Assembly (NCBI GenBank): GCA_007376745.1
Contig: VMGU01000035.1
Coordinates: 1 to 14,218, forward strand
From: Parcubacteria group bacterium Athens0714_26
GTDB taxonomy: Bacteria > Patescibacteriota > Minisyncoccia > UBA6257 > 02-FULL-45-10c
Reading direction: 5' to 3'
DNA: 14,218 nucleotides
The translations under genes and the position numbers were made by a program. Positions 1 through 5,404 of this stretch are shown piece by piece; positions within the stretch are counted from its first letter, which is position 1; each line of letters begins with the position of its first letter. The notes below the pieces were generated by a model, which saw only the letters and a program-made list of their open reading frames with translations, did no database searches and had not been told where the DNA came from.

Positions 1-252
1 CGAGGTCACTTTGATATTGGCGCCCATTTCCCTGGCAACCAAATAAGCCAAAGTGGTTTTCCCGAGCCCCGCCTGCCCATAAAGAAGCAAATGGTCCGAG
101 GTTTCGCCGCGTTTTTTAGAAGCATCCAGGATAGTCTTTAAATTAATCTTTACTTTTTCCTGACCCACATAATCCTCCCAGGTAGTCGGCCGCAGCGCCA
201 GATCTATATGCACATCTTCCTCGTTTTTTATTGTATTTTTTTTAATTTCCAT
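1..252 (-). CDS. ruvB: Holliday junction branch migration helicase RuvB, N-terminal 84 residues (cut by window edge)
   Basis: RuvB is the AAA+ motor that, with RuvA, drives branch migration of Holliday junctions before RuvC cuts them. Reading the reverse complement from ATG at 252 gives the typical RuvB opening: LRPTTWEDYVGQEKVK (residues 19-34), then a conserved region with RGE and DHLLLYG, then a Walker A loop GQAGLGKTT at residues 59-67, and EMGANIKVTS at the window edge. The family usually has GPPGLGKTT, so the P-to-Q and P-to-A changes are mild variants; the catalytic Lys65-Thr66 pair is present. An in-frame TAG lies just upstream, which supports this start. There is no Shine-Dalgarno sequence. 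The gene is divergent from the structured RNA at 343-496. ruvC lies about 4 kb away in the same window; ruvA is not seen. Confidence 0.95.
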   Translation of the reverse strand, partial: MEIKKNTIKNEEDVHIDLALRPTTWEDYVGQEKVKINLKTILDASKKRGETSDHLLLYGQAGLGKTTLAYLVAREMGANIKVTS

Positions 253-267
253 ATCTTTAAAGCCCTA

Positions 268-296
268 TTGACAATCTAACTTTTTTATGCTATCTA
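268..296 (+). promoter_or_regulatory. Likely promoter of the structured RNA gene
   Basis: A perfect -35 hexamer TTGACA at 268-273 is followed after 17 bases by TATCTA at 291-296, reading toward the structured RNA. Expected transcription start is near 303, about 40 bases before the long terminal stem. The -35 match is exact and the spacing ideal, but the -10 box deviates from TATAAT at two positions. A 5' leader of about 40 bases, or processing, would be needed to reach the stem. Confidence 0.5.
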
Positions 297-342
297 TTAT
301 ACATAGACAGTATCTTACTAATCGCTAATAGATTTCATCCAT

Positions 343-496
343 AGAAAGCTTTGTTCTGTGGGCAGGAACTATCTTCAGATGGAAGATTTGGCTTCGGCGA
401 GGTCTCTCCTCTGAATTGTTCTAATCTTTTTTAAATTTATTTAAAAAAGTTCCACTTTTGCCCAAAGGCACTTTTGCCCACAGAACAAAGTTTTTT
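343..496 (+). ncRNA. Stand-alone structured small RNA of about 150 nt, family unknown (6S-like outline)
   Basis: The ends form a perfect 16-bp stem, CTTTGTTCTGTGGGCA (349-364) with TGCCCACAGAACAAAG (475-490). It extends outward by A-U and G-U pairs to 343/496. Inside is an apical arm at 374-415: TTCAGA/TCTGAA, then GGA/TCC, then AGATTT/AGGTCT with G-U pairs, then GC closing a UUCG tetraloop at 393-396. Other parts are an AT-rich hairpin (426-449), a GGAAC/GTTCC pairing (365-369 with 449-453), and a small TGCC/GGCA hairpin (459-470). A strong terminator follows at 507-540 and a promoter-like sequence precedes it. No convincing reading frame covers it. A long closing stem, an open middle and an apical hairpin recall 6S RNA, but I see no diagnostic sequence. 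It does not show the SRP RNA GGAAGC-type loop or RNase P or tmRNA signatures. Strand comes from the terminator's T-run. Confidence 0.65.
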
Positions 497-506
497 ATTT
501 TCAAGT

Positions 507-540
507 TACGCGGCGCCGCTTTCCGGCGCCGCGTATTTTT
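507..540 (+). terminator. Intrinsic terminator after the structured RNA
   Basis: A perfect 12-bp GC-rich stem, TACGCGGCGCCG (507-518) with CGGCGCCGCGTA (524-535), loop CTTTC, is followed directly by TTTTT (536-540). On the opposite strand the hairpin is not followed by a T-run, so it mainly stops plus-strand transcription from the RNA gene and shields the convergent pilB-like gene, whose stop codon lies at 542-544. Confidence 0.9.
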
Positions 541-541
541 A

Positions 542-2209
542 TCAAAATTCCAGCGGCCCGGTTATTTTCTCAACCTCGTCAAAAGTTGTCACTCCGGAAA
601 TCGCTTTCAAAACGCCGTCCTGCTGCATAGTCACCATTCCCTGCTTCAGCGCGAACTCCTGAATTTCTATTTCTCCGGCTCCTTTATTTAATAATTCTTC
701 TGTTTCTTTGGTTATCCTTAACAATTCATAAATTCCAACTCTGCCGCGATAGCCCGAGTTATGGCAAAAGTCGCATCCTTTCGGCTTATACATCGTAAAG
801 TTTTTGTAATCATTTTTATCCACGCGCTCCGGCAAATTTTTAATGAATTTATCCAGCTTGCTTTTTAAATCATCGCTTAATATTTCTTTTGTTTTACATT
901 TATCACAAAGCCTCCTCACCAGCCTTTGAGCTATCACCAAATTCAACGAAGGACCTATGCTTGTCGCTTTAACTCCTAAATCCAACAGGCGCGGAATGGC
1001 TCCCGAGGCTTCGTTGGCGTGAATTGTTGAAAAAACCAAATGTCCTGTCAACGCCGCCTGTATGGCGATGGTGGCTGTTTCCCCGTCGCGAATTTCACCT
1101 ATTAAAATTACGTCCGGGTCCTGCCTCATCAGCGACCTAAGACCATTGGCAAATGTATAATCGGCCTCCGGATTAACCTGCGTCTGCTCAATGCCGTCCA
1201 GATGATATTCTATCGGGTCTTCAATGGTAATAATTTTTATTTCCGGAGAAGATTTACTTTTTAAAAATGCGTAAAGCGTAGTTGTTTTACCCGAACCCGT
1301 AGGACCGGTATTAAGTATCATGCCATTAGGCCGTTCAAGCTCCGCTCCCACGATAGTCAAATCGTCTTTTCGCAGTCCCAAGTCGCCCAGACTAAGATTT
1401 ATCGCGTCGGAGTCCAAAATCCTCATTACTATCACCTCGCCGAATTCCGAAGGCGCCACGGCAACGCGCAATTCTATTTCTTTATTACCCAAGCCGATTG
1501 TAAACCTTCCGTCTTGCGCCTCATCGCGTACATTTATTTTTAAATTGGAAAGTAATTTTATCCTGGAAGTCAGGTGCGCGTAAATCAAAGTAGAAAGGTC
1601 ATCCATCACATCGTTTAAATTACCGTCAACCCTATAACGCAATTTCACGCTTTTTTCATCGGGTTCAAAATGCACGTCCGACGCCCGATTAGCCAAAGCT
1701 CCAGCCAAAATTATCTCCAGCACCTGCGAAGTGGGAAATTTCCTGAAATCAAAATTATTTATTTCCTCGCGGACTTTTTCCAACTGGGTCAATCTTTTTT
1801 CAAGATCTTCCATTTGTTTCCTGTCAACGTCAATGCGCCCGGTCAAAGAAGTTGTTTTTTTAACAAGGTATTTATAAAAATCCCAGGCGCGCTCCAAACT
1901 TACCAAAGAAACAACGAATATTTTTGACTTATATCCCTTAGATTCTATTTCTTTTATTTCTGATTTTGTTTTGGCATCCTCGGGATTTAACGCGGCAACA
2001 ACCACGTTATTACCCTTCTTTTCTATAATGGCTATTTTTATTTCTCTGGCTTTTTCTTCTTCAATCAAATCCAAAGCCTCCGTCTCAATAGGCAGAGTCG
2101 CCAGATTTAAATAAAAAAATCCAGTTTTATCAGCCACTCTTTGAGCCTCGCGCTCCTGCGCGGCCCTGCGTTCTTTTGCTAAAATAAAACCAACTTTGTC
2201 CTGATCCAT
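542..2209 (-). CDS. pilB: PilB/GspE-family type IV pilus or type II secretion assembly ATPase
   Basis: Cytoplasmic hexameric ATPase that powers pilin polymerisation in type IV pili, or pseudopilin assembly in type II secretion. The 555-aa product has a type II/IV N-terminal domain (about residues 30-115), a charged possible coiled coil (127-150), and the ATPase core. Visible motifs are Walker A GPTGSGKT (302-309), the Asp box IITIEDPIEY (326-335), Walker B DVILIGEIRD (366-375) and the His box TGHLVFSTIHAN (388-399). A zinc-binding cysteine set lies at C435, C438, C479 and C482. Length and motif order are normal. The start has no Shine-Dalgarno sequence. A weak promoter, TTGCGC (2241-2246) and TACGAT (2218-2223) on the minus strand with 17-base spacing, would start the mRNA within a few bases of the ATG. 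No pilC, pilT or pilin gene is adjacent. The PilB-versus-GspE choice rests on the usual type IV pili of this lineage, so the symbol is tentative. Confidence 0.93.
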   Translation of the reverse strand: MDQDKVGFILAKERRAAQEREAQRVADKTGFFYLNLATLPIETEALDLIEEEKAREIKIAIIEKKGNNVVVAALNPEDAKTKSEIKEIESKGYKSKIFVVSLVSLERAWDFYKYLVKKTTSLTGRIDVDRKQMEDLEKRLTQLEKVREEINNFDFRKFPTSQVLEIILAGALANRASDVHFEPDEKSVKLRYRVDGNLNDVMDDLSTLIYAHLTSRIKLLSNLKINVRDEAQDGRFTIGLGNKEIELRVAVAPSEFGEVIVMRILDSDAINLSLGDLGLRKDDLTIVGAELERPNGMILNTGPTGSGKTTTLYAFLKSKSSPEIKIITIEDPIEYHLDGIEQTQVNPEADYTFANGLRSLMRQDPDVILIGEIRDGETATIAIQAALTGHLVFSTIHANEASGAIPRLLDLGVKATSIGPSLNLVIAQRLVRRLCDKCKTKEILSDDLKSKLDKFIKNLPERVDKNDYKNFTMYKPKGCDFCHNSGYRGRVGIYELLRITKETEELLNKGAGEIEIQEFALKQGMVTMQQDGVLKAISGVTTFDEVEKITGPLEF

Positions 2210-2247
2210 TAATATCTATCGTAGAATAAATTTGTGGGTAGCGCAAG

Positions 2248-2280
2248 AAAAACCCCCTCTTTTTTGGAAAAAAGAGGGGG
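2248..2280 (-). terminator. Intrinsic terminator of the two-helix membrane protein gene
   Basis: A perfect 13-bp inverted repeat, CCCCCTCTTTTTT (2253-2265) and AAAAAAGAGGGGG (2268-2280), is separated by GG; the innermost A-T pairs presumably open as the loop. On the minus strand it is followed by TTTTT (2252-2248). On the plus strand there is no T-run. It ends transcription of the gene at 2332-2793 just before the pilB-like start. Confidence 0.9.
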
Positions 2281-2331
2281 CTCCAACGGGTTTACCCCAC
2301 CCCACCATAAACGTGACACTCGAAGCATTTC

Positions 2332-2793
2332 CTAAGTAACGGTCACGGCGGCAAAAGGTTTGTCCTTATTGCGTGTTTTAACAAAAACATCCGGCGGTGT
2401 TTTGCTACAAATAACAGATATATATTCTCCCTTGCCTTCTTCTCTGCCTAATCTAACCACAACGTGGCACTCGCATCGTCCGCCGCCCCCGCCTCCACCC
2501 CTTACAATCTCGGGACCTCGCCATACAACAGTATAAGTCTCACCGACAACCAACTTTTCCTCGCTGGCGAACTTACCTCTTCCTTCATTATGTGCCCCGC
2601 CCAAAGCCGCTAATAAAAATGCTATCGCCGATATTGCCAACAGAACTACCGAAAAAGCAGAAATTCTTTCAACCACAGACAAAGAAGAAAAGGGGGCTTT
2701 CCAAGGAACATATCCCCCAACATACATAGCTATTATTATAAAAACAATAGCACTCACAACAGCAAGAATTACCCGCCCCAATTTATCAACCAT
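2332..2793 (-). CDS. Hypothetical membrane protein: two N-terminal helices, polyglycine linker, Cys-containing C-terminal region
   Basis: I do not recognise this family. The 153-aa product starts at ATG 2793, chosen because an excellent ribosome binding site AAGGAGGT (complement of 2801-2808) lies 7 bases upstream. The frame stays open further upstream, but that extension would cross the promoter region and the divergent gene. Two hydrophobic helices span about residues 7-28 and 46-65. A soluble part with YTVVWRGPEIV follows, then seven consecutive glycines (99-105), the cluster RCECH (C107, C109, H110) and one more Cys at 129. The C-terminal 75 residues are probably beta-rich, on one side of the membrane. 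It has its own promoter and terminator and is divergent from the lipoprotein gene with a shared control region, which suggests a common role at the cell envelope. Function unknown. Confidence 0.75.
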   Translation of the reverse strand: MVDKLGRVILAVVSAIVFIIIAMYVGGYVPWKAPFSSLSVVERISAFSVVLLAISAIAFLLAALGGAHNEGRGKFASEEKLVVGETYTVVWRGPEIVRGGGGGGGRCECHVVVRLGREEGKGEYISVICSKTPPDVFVKTRNKDKPFAAVTVT

Positions 2794-2835
2794 TTCCTTC
2801 ACCTCCTTATTATTAAATTTTAAATTGCTGAATTT

Positions 2836-2864
2836 AAAATACACCAAAACAGCCAATAAGTCAA
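2836..2864 (-). promoter_or_regulatory. Promoter of the two-helix membrane protein gene
   Basis: Reading on the minus strand, TTGACT (2864-2859) is followed by a 17-base spacer and TATTTT (2841-2836). The predicted start is about 35-40 bases before the ATG, which leaves room for the strong ribosome binding site. The -35 box lies inside the palindrome at 2860-2879. Confidence 0.65.
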
Positions 2865-2879
2865 CAGCACAATGTTGAC
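2860..2879. promoter_or_regulatory. Palindrome overlapping both divergent -35 boxes (possible operator)
   Basis: GTCAACA (2860-2866) and TGTTGAC (2873-2879) form a perfect 7-bp inverted repeat separated by 6 bases. It covers the -35 boxes of both divergent promoters. Part of the symmetry follows from two TTGAC boxes facing apart, but the match extends 2 bp beyond them on the inner side, so one dimeric regulator could control both directions. Confidence 0.4.
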
Positions 2880-2903
2880 AAACGCAAACAAACTTGTTAT
2901 AAT
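2875..2903 (+). promoter_or_regulatory. Perfect sigma-70-type promoter of the lipoprotein operon
   Basis: TTGACA (2875-2880), 17 bases, TATAAT (2898-2903), with TGT immediately before the -10 box (an extended -10). Every consensus position matches. Expected start is near 2910, giving a leader of about 42 bases that contains the strong ribosome binding site. It is the strongest promoter visible in the window. Confidence 0.9.
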
Positions 2904-2951
2904 TTAAATACTTAGAAATATCTAAATTTCTAACAAAGGAGGTCTTTAACA

Positions 2952-3461
2952 ATGAAAAAATGGGTTGTTTTAACCGCAAGACTGTTATTTTTATTGACGC
3001 CGATGCTCTTAGCTGGATGCACAATTAATTTCGCAAAGCTGCCGATTCAGGGCGCGAGCATATACATCGGCCCGCGCTACGGCGGATTTATTAAAATCTA
3101 CAACAACGCCGGCCCGGACATAACCATCACGCCGTTTTCTGAAGGCGACGGATTTCTAACCAAACAAGGCGACGAACAAAAAATAATCGCTTTGAAATTC
3201 GGCGAAAAACTGGAAATTCCATTTTATATAAACCAAAACAATTCCACGGTATACATACCGCTGGGATTAAAAGTTTATAAAAATGGAGAGTTTGTAGGAT
3301 TTTATTTTTATAATCCTATAACCGTAGAACCATGGGTATGGCGTCAAAAGGAAAAAGTCATAACTCTTGTTTTTGGAAAACGAGAGTTAAAATACCTGCA
3401 ATCTTCCGGTGACGAGTATCACGAGTGGTATTACAGAAATTACCGATATCGTTATTGGTAA
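2952..3461 (+). CDS. Hypothetical lipoprotein with aromatic C-terminal tail
   Basis: No family recognised. The 169-aa product begins MKKWVVLTAR and has a hydrophobic signal ending in the lipobox LLAGC, so Cys23 would be lipidated and the mature part displayed outside the membrane. The mature protein has many beta-strand-like segments (for example ITITPF, KIIALKF, KLEIPFYI, STVYIPLGLKVY), suggesting a small beta-sandwich. It ends in a tail rich in Tyr, Trp and Arg (about residues 157-169, YHEWYYRNYRYRYW). The ATG follows AAAGGAGGT (2935-2943) with 8-base spacing. It is the first gene of a two-gene transcript with the 57-aa gene at 3505, from a perfect promoter to a clear terminator, and is divergent from the membrane protein gene. 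High expression is expected. Function unknown. Confidence 0.85.
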   Translation: MKKWVVLTARLLFLLTPMLLAGCTINFAKLPIQGASIYIGPRYGGFIKIYNNAGPDITITPFSEGDGFLTKQGDEQKIIALKFGEKLEIPFYINQNNSTVYIPLGLKVYKNGEFVGFYFYNPITVEPWVWRQKEKVITLVFGKRELKYLQSSGDEYHEWYYRNYRYRYW

Positions 3462-3504
3462 TTTCTAAATCCAGTAACACAAATCTAATAGAAAGGAGAT
3501 TAGG

Positions 3505-3678
3505 ATGAAAATTATGATTTTTTCTGAAGATGTTTTAATAGAACCAGACGCTTTAGCCAAACTAGAAACCGCTGTCAATAAGCAACTCGAGAAAGCTCCC
3601 GCGGCGACGACCATCCAATGGTTCCAAACTTCCACGGAAAGTCGTACCTCATTGACGGCCATAATCACCATCCCTTAA
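3505..3678 (+). CDS. Small hypothetical protein, 57 aa
   Basis: A short frame begins MKIMIFSEDVLIEP and ends TAIITIP before TAA at 3676-3678. A ribosome binding site AAAGGAGAT precedes the ATG with about 4-5 bases between, and the gene starts 43 bases after the lipoprotein stop. It lies before a strong terminator, so it is very probably translated from the same mRNA. The pattern of a short N-terminal strand (KIMIFS), a charged helix (about residues 13-30) and C-terminal strands suggests a small alpha/beta fold. There is no signal peptide or membrane segment, so it should be cytoplasmic. Function unknown. Confidence 0.7.
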   Translation: MKIMIFSEDVLIEPDALAKLETAVNKQLEKAPAATTIQWFQTSTESRTSLTAIITIP

Positions 3679-3693
3679 CCCATCGTTCTTTAC

Positions 3694-3720
3694 ACCCCCT
3701 CACAAGAGGGGGTTTATTTT
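3694..3720 (+). terminator. Intrinsic terminator of the lipoprotein operon
   Basis: ACCCCCTC (3694-3701) pairs with GAGGGGGT (3706-3713) around the loop ACAA. The T-rich tail TTATTTTT follows. It lies 15 bases after the stop codon of the 57-aa gene. Confidence 0.92.
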
Positions 3721-3800
3721 TATAAAATTAATAAAATTTGATATGATTACGTGTAAGAATTAATAACATTATTTATACCTCTTCTTCGCCTAACTAGCTT

Positions 3801-3970
3801 AATTATTCTCAGCCAGATTGTTTTGAAGAACATCCCGCAGGCGCGCTGGGCTTGGCCTCGGAGCTCCGCCAGCTGGCGGAGCGGAGAGCCGGCGCGCCGA
3901 GGGAGAAGAAATTTTTACCGCTGGAGTAAAAATATTCTGGTTCTAAAAAGCAATCTGGCTGAGAATAAAT
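3801..3970. repeat. Large imperfect-hairpin element with 18-bp perfect inverted ends, directly before yebC
   Basis: The arms ATTCTCAGCCAGATTG (3805-3820) and CAATCTGGCTGAGAAT (3951-3966) match perfectly; the match covers 18 bp at 3803-3820 and 3951-3968 and continues inward through TTTT/AAAG and AGAAC/GTTCT. Inside is a GC-rich core of about 60 bases. GGCGCGC (3840-3846) pairs with GCGCGCC (3892-3898), GGCT pairs with AGCC, and at the centre is the perfect palindrome CTCCGCCAGCTGGCGGAG (3864-3881). A second hairpin, ATTTTTAC/GTAAAAAT, lies at 3911-3933. There is no T-run after it and no obvious target duplication. It could be a structured leader of yebC-ruvC, a separate RNA, or a small non-autonomous mobile or REP-like element. 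The core is far more GC-rich than its flanks. Besides this element, the stretch 3721-3800 holds only a weak promoter-like TTGATA/TAATAA pair (3738-3766). Confidence 0.75.
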
Positions 3971-3982
3971 ATAAACAACAAT

Positions 3983-4522
3983 ATGTCCGGTCATAATAAA
4001 TGGAGCCAGATTAAAAATAAAAAAGGCGTTACCGATAAAAAAAGAGGTAATCTTTTCTCCAAGCTTTTGCGCGCCATTTCCATTGCCGCGAAGAACGAGC
4101 CCAATCCGCAGTTTAATCCGCGCCTGCGCTCGGCCATTGAAACTGCCAAAGAAAACCACGTACCCGCGGAAAACATTGAGCGCGCGGTAAATAAGGCGTC
4201 GGAAGAAAAAAATCTGGAGGATTTAGTTATTGAGGCCTATGGCCCAGAAGGAGCAGCCCTGATTATTGAAGCTGTTACCGACAGCAAAAATCGTTCTATC
4301 GCCGAAATAAAAAATATTTTAAGCGAAAACAATGCCAAAATAGCCACCCCTGGAAGCGTACTCTGGTCTTTTAATCCTCCGTCGGCGCAAACCAACATGA
4401 AATGGGCGGCAAAATTTCCCCAGGCGGTTTCAGAGGACGCTAAACAAAAACTCACTAAATTAATAAGCGAATTAGATGGCCACGACGACGTTTTAAAAAT
4501 CACCACCAGCGCCGAAATTTAA
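3983..4522 (+). CDS. yebC: YebC/PmpR/TACO1-family protein, short form
   Basis: YebC-family proteins are cytoplasmic; they were first described as transcription regulators and more recently linked to translation. The 179-aa product begins MSGHNKWSQIKNKKGVTDKK, the family hallmark, followed by NPRLRSAIETAKENHVP (45-61) and YGPEGAALIIEAVTDSKNRS (86-105). After GSVLWSF (124-130) it jumps almost directly to the family's C-terminal segment KLTKLISELDGHDDV (156-170). Typical members are about 240-250 residues, so roughly 65 residues of a middle domain are absent with no frame disruption. There is no Shine-Dalgarno sequence; TATAAA (3970-3975) lies 7 bases before the ATG. ruvC follows after 14 bases, the usual yebC-ruvC pairing. 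The large hairpin element ends about 12 bases upstream and may control translation. Confidence 0.92.
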   Translation: MSGHNKWSQIKNKKGVTDKKRGNLFSKLLRAISIAAKNEPNPQFNPRLRSAIETAKENHVPAENIERAVNKASEEKNLEDLVIEAYGPEGAALIIEAVTDSKNRSIAEIKNILSENNAKIATPGSVLWSFNPPSAQTNMKWAAKFPQAVSEDAKQKLTKLISELDGHDDVLKITTSAEI

Positions 4523-4536
4523 ACTATAAATTTTTT

Positions 4537-5007
4537 ATGATTATCTTAGGCATTGACCCAGGAAGCACCCACATCGGTTATGGAATCATATCCAATGATA
4601 AAAAACTGGCATTGATTGACTATGGCACCATTGAAATCGGGCGTAAAAGAACCGATTTGCTGATACTGGAAGCATCTAAAAAACTGGAAAGCCTGATAAA
4701 AAAACATAAACCCGGATTAGTGGGCATCGAAAAACTTTACTTCGTTAAAAATATTAAAACAGGCATAGAGGTGGCGCAGACGCGCGGCGCGCTGATTTTA
4801 GAAATCGCAAAACACAATATTCCAATTAAAGAATTCAGCCCCTCTGAAATAAAACTGGCTGTCACCAGCTATGGCTTAGCCGACAAAAAATCCGTAGCCA
4901 AAATGGTCGCGATATTGCTGGGGCTCGGTAAAAATTACCTAAAAGGCCACGATGACGCCACCGATGCCCTGGCCGTCGCCATAACCACCGCCAACAACAA
5001 ATATTGA
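4537..5007 (+). CDS. ruvC: Crossover junction endodeoxyribonuclease RuvC
   Basis: RuvC is the dimeric, metal-dependent resolvase that cuts Holliday junctions processed by RuvAB. The 156-aa product starts MIILGIDPGSTHIGYGII. Asp7, Glu65 (IEKLYF) and the C-terminal acidic pair in HDDATDALA (Asp140 and Asp143) match the four-carboxylate RNase H-like active site. NIKTGIEVAQTRG (72-84) is the family's DNA-contacting segment. Length is slightly below the E. coli protein (173) but complete. It follows yebC by 14 bases without a Shine-Dalgarno sequence; TATAAA (4525-4530) lies 6 bases before its ATG. Stop is TGA, showing that UGA is not recoded. The stop overlaps the promoter of the next gene. ruvB is at the left end of the window on the other strand. 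Confidence 0.95.
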   Translation: MIILGIDPGSTHIGYGIISNDKKLALIDYGTIEIGRKRTDLLILEASKKLESLIKKHKPGLVGIEKLYFVKNIKTGIEVAQTRGALILEIAKHNIPIKEFSPSEIKLAVTSYGLADKKSVAKMVAILLGLGKNYLKGHDDATDALAVAITTANNKY

Positions 5008-5031
5008 CATCTTTTCTGTCTTGTATATACT
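5004..5031 (+). promoter_or_regulatory. Promoter of the 66-aa acidic protein gene
   Basis: A perfect -35 box TTGACA (5004-5009) overlaps the ruvC stop codon. It is followed after 16 bases by TATACT (5026-5031). The predicted start near 5038 gives a 59-base AT-rich leader. Confidence 0.6.
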
Positions 5032-5096
5032 TCAATTTGAAATTAATAATTTACGTTAAAAAATAAAAAGGTCGCTAAAATTTTAACTAGCCATCA

Positions 5097-5297
5097 ATGA
5101 GAAAAAAATTAGGGAAAAAGAAAAATGGCAGTTGGAACGCCAATGACACTGACGTCAAATGGCCGCAACAGCAAGAAGAGCCCGAAGAATGGACCAAGGA
5201 AGAAAAAGGAAGTAAGGCGCCGGACGAAAGCAAAGATTTACTGGAAACCGACGAATTAAATGAAGAAATCGACAACTTGTCGGAAGATTCGTATTAA
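5097..5297 (+). CDS. Small charged hypothetical protein, 66 aa
   Basis: The frame has a strongly basic start (MRKKLGKKKNGSWN) and then a very acidic, low-complexity remainder rich in Glu, Asp and Lys, with repeated LLETDELNEEIDNLSED-type sequence near the end. There are no membrane segments and no cysteines; it is probably disordered or a single helix. A promoter (5004-5031) and a strong terminator (5320-5351) bracket it exactly, and no other frame explains that unit, which is the main evidence that it is a gene. It has no Shine-Dalgarno sequence. I do not recognise the family. It could instead be a small RNA unit with a fortuitous frame. Confidence 0.55.
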   Translation: MRKKLGKKKNGSWNANDTDVKWPQQQEEPEEWTKEEKGSKAPDESKDLLETDELNEEIDNLSEDSY

Positions 5298-5319
5298 ATA
5301 TTAAAATTAAATCTTATTT

Positions 5320-5351
5320 ATCGCCCCGATACTTACCGGGGCGATTTTATT
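5320..5351 (+). terminator. Intrinsic terminator after the 66-aa gene
   Basis: ATCGCCCCG (5320-5328) and CGGGGCGAT (5337-5345) form a perfect 9-bp stem with an 8-base loop. TTTTATT follows. It separates the small gene from the penicillin-binding protein gene. Confidence 0.9.
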
Positions 5352-5387
5352 CTCACACCATAATTTTAATGCCGCCAAATTCATAAA

Positions 5388-5396
5388 TGTTATAAT
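5388..5396 (+). promoter_or_regulatory. Extended -10 promoter of the penicillin-binding protein gene
   Basis: TGT followed by a perfect TATAAT (5391-5396) ends 8 bases before the ATG at 5405. No good -35 box lies 16-18 bases upstream, but an extended -10 can compensate. The predicted transcription start falls at or within 2-3 bases of the start codon, implying a leaderless mRNA. Confidence 0.6.
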
Positions 5397-5404
5397 TTTA
5401 ATAT

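Noticed and set aside
458..691. 77-aa and 62-aa plus-strand frames across the RNA gene's 3' end and the pilB end
   Set aside because: They run through the strong terminator at 507-540 and overlap the conserved end of pilB.
2794..3024. N-terminal extension of the two-helix membrane protein (open frame to 3024)
   Set aside because: It would run through both divergent promoters and into the lipoprotein gene; the strong ribosome binding site at 2801-2808 marks ATG 2793 as the start.
3465..3671. 68-aa frame on the minus strand opposite the 57-aa gene
   Set aside because: No ribosome binding site or promoter, and it overlaps a plus-strand gene with good signals upstream of a plus-strand terminator.
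3809..4159. 116-aa minus-strand frame across the hairpin element and yebC
   Set aside because: It is an antisense shadow of yebC and of the palindromic core; no supporting signals.
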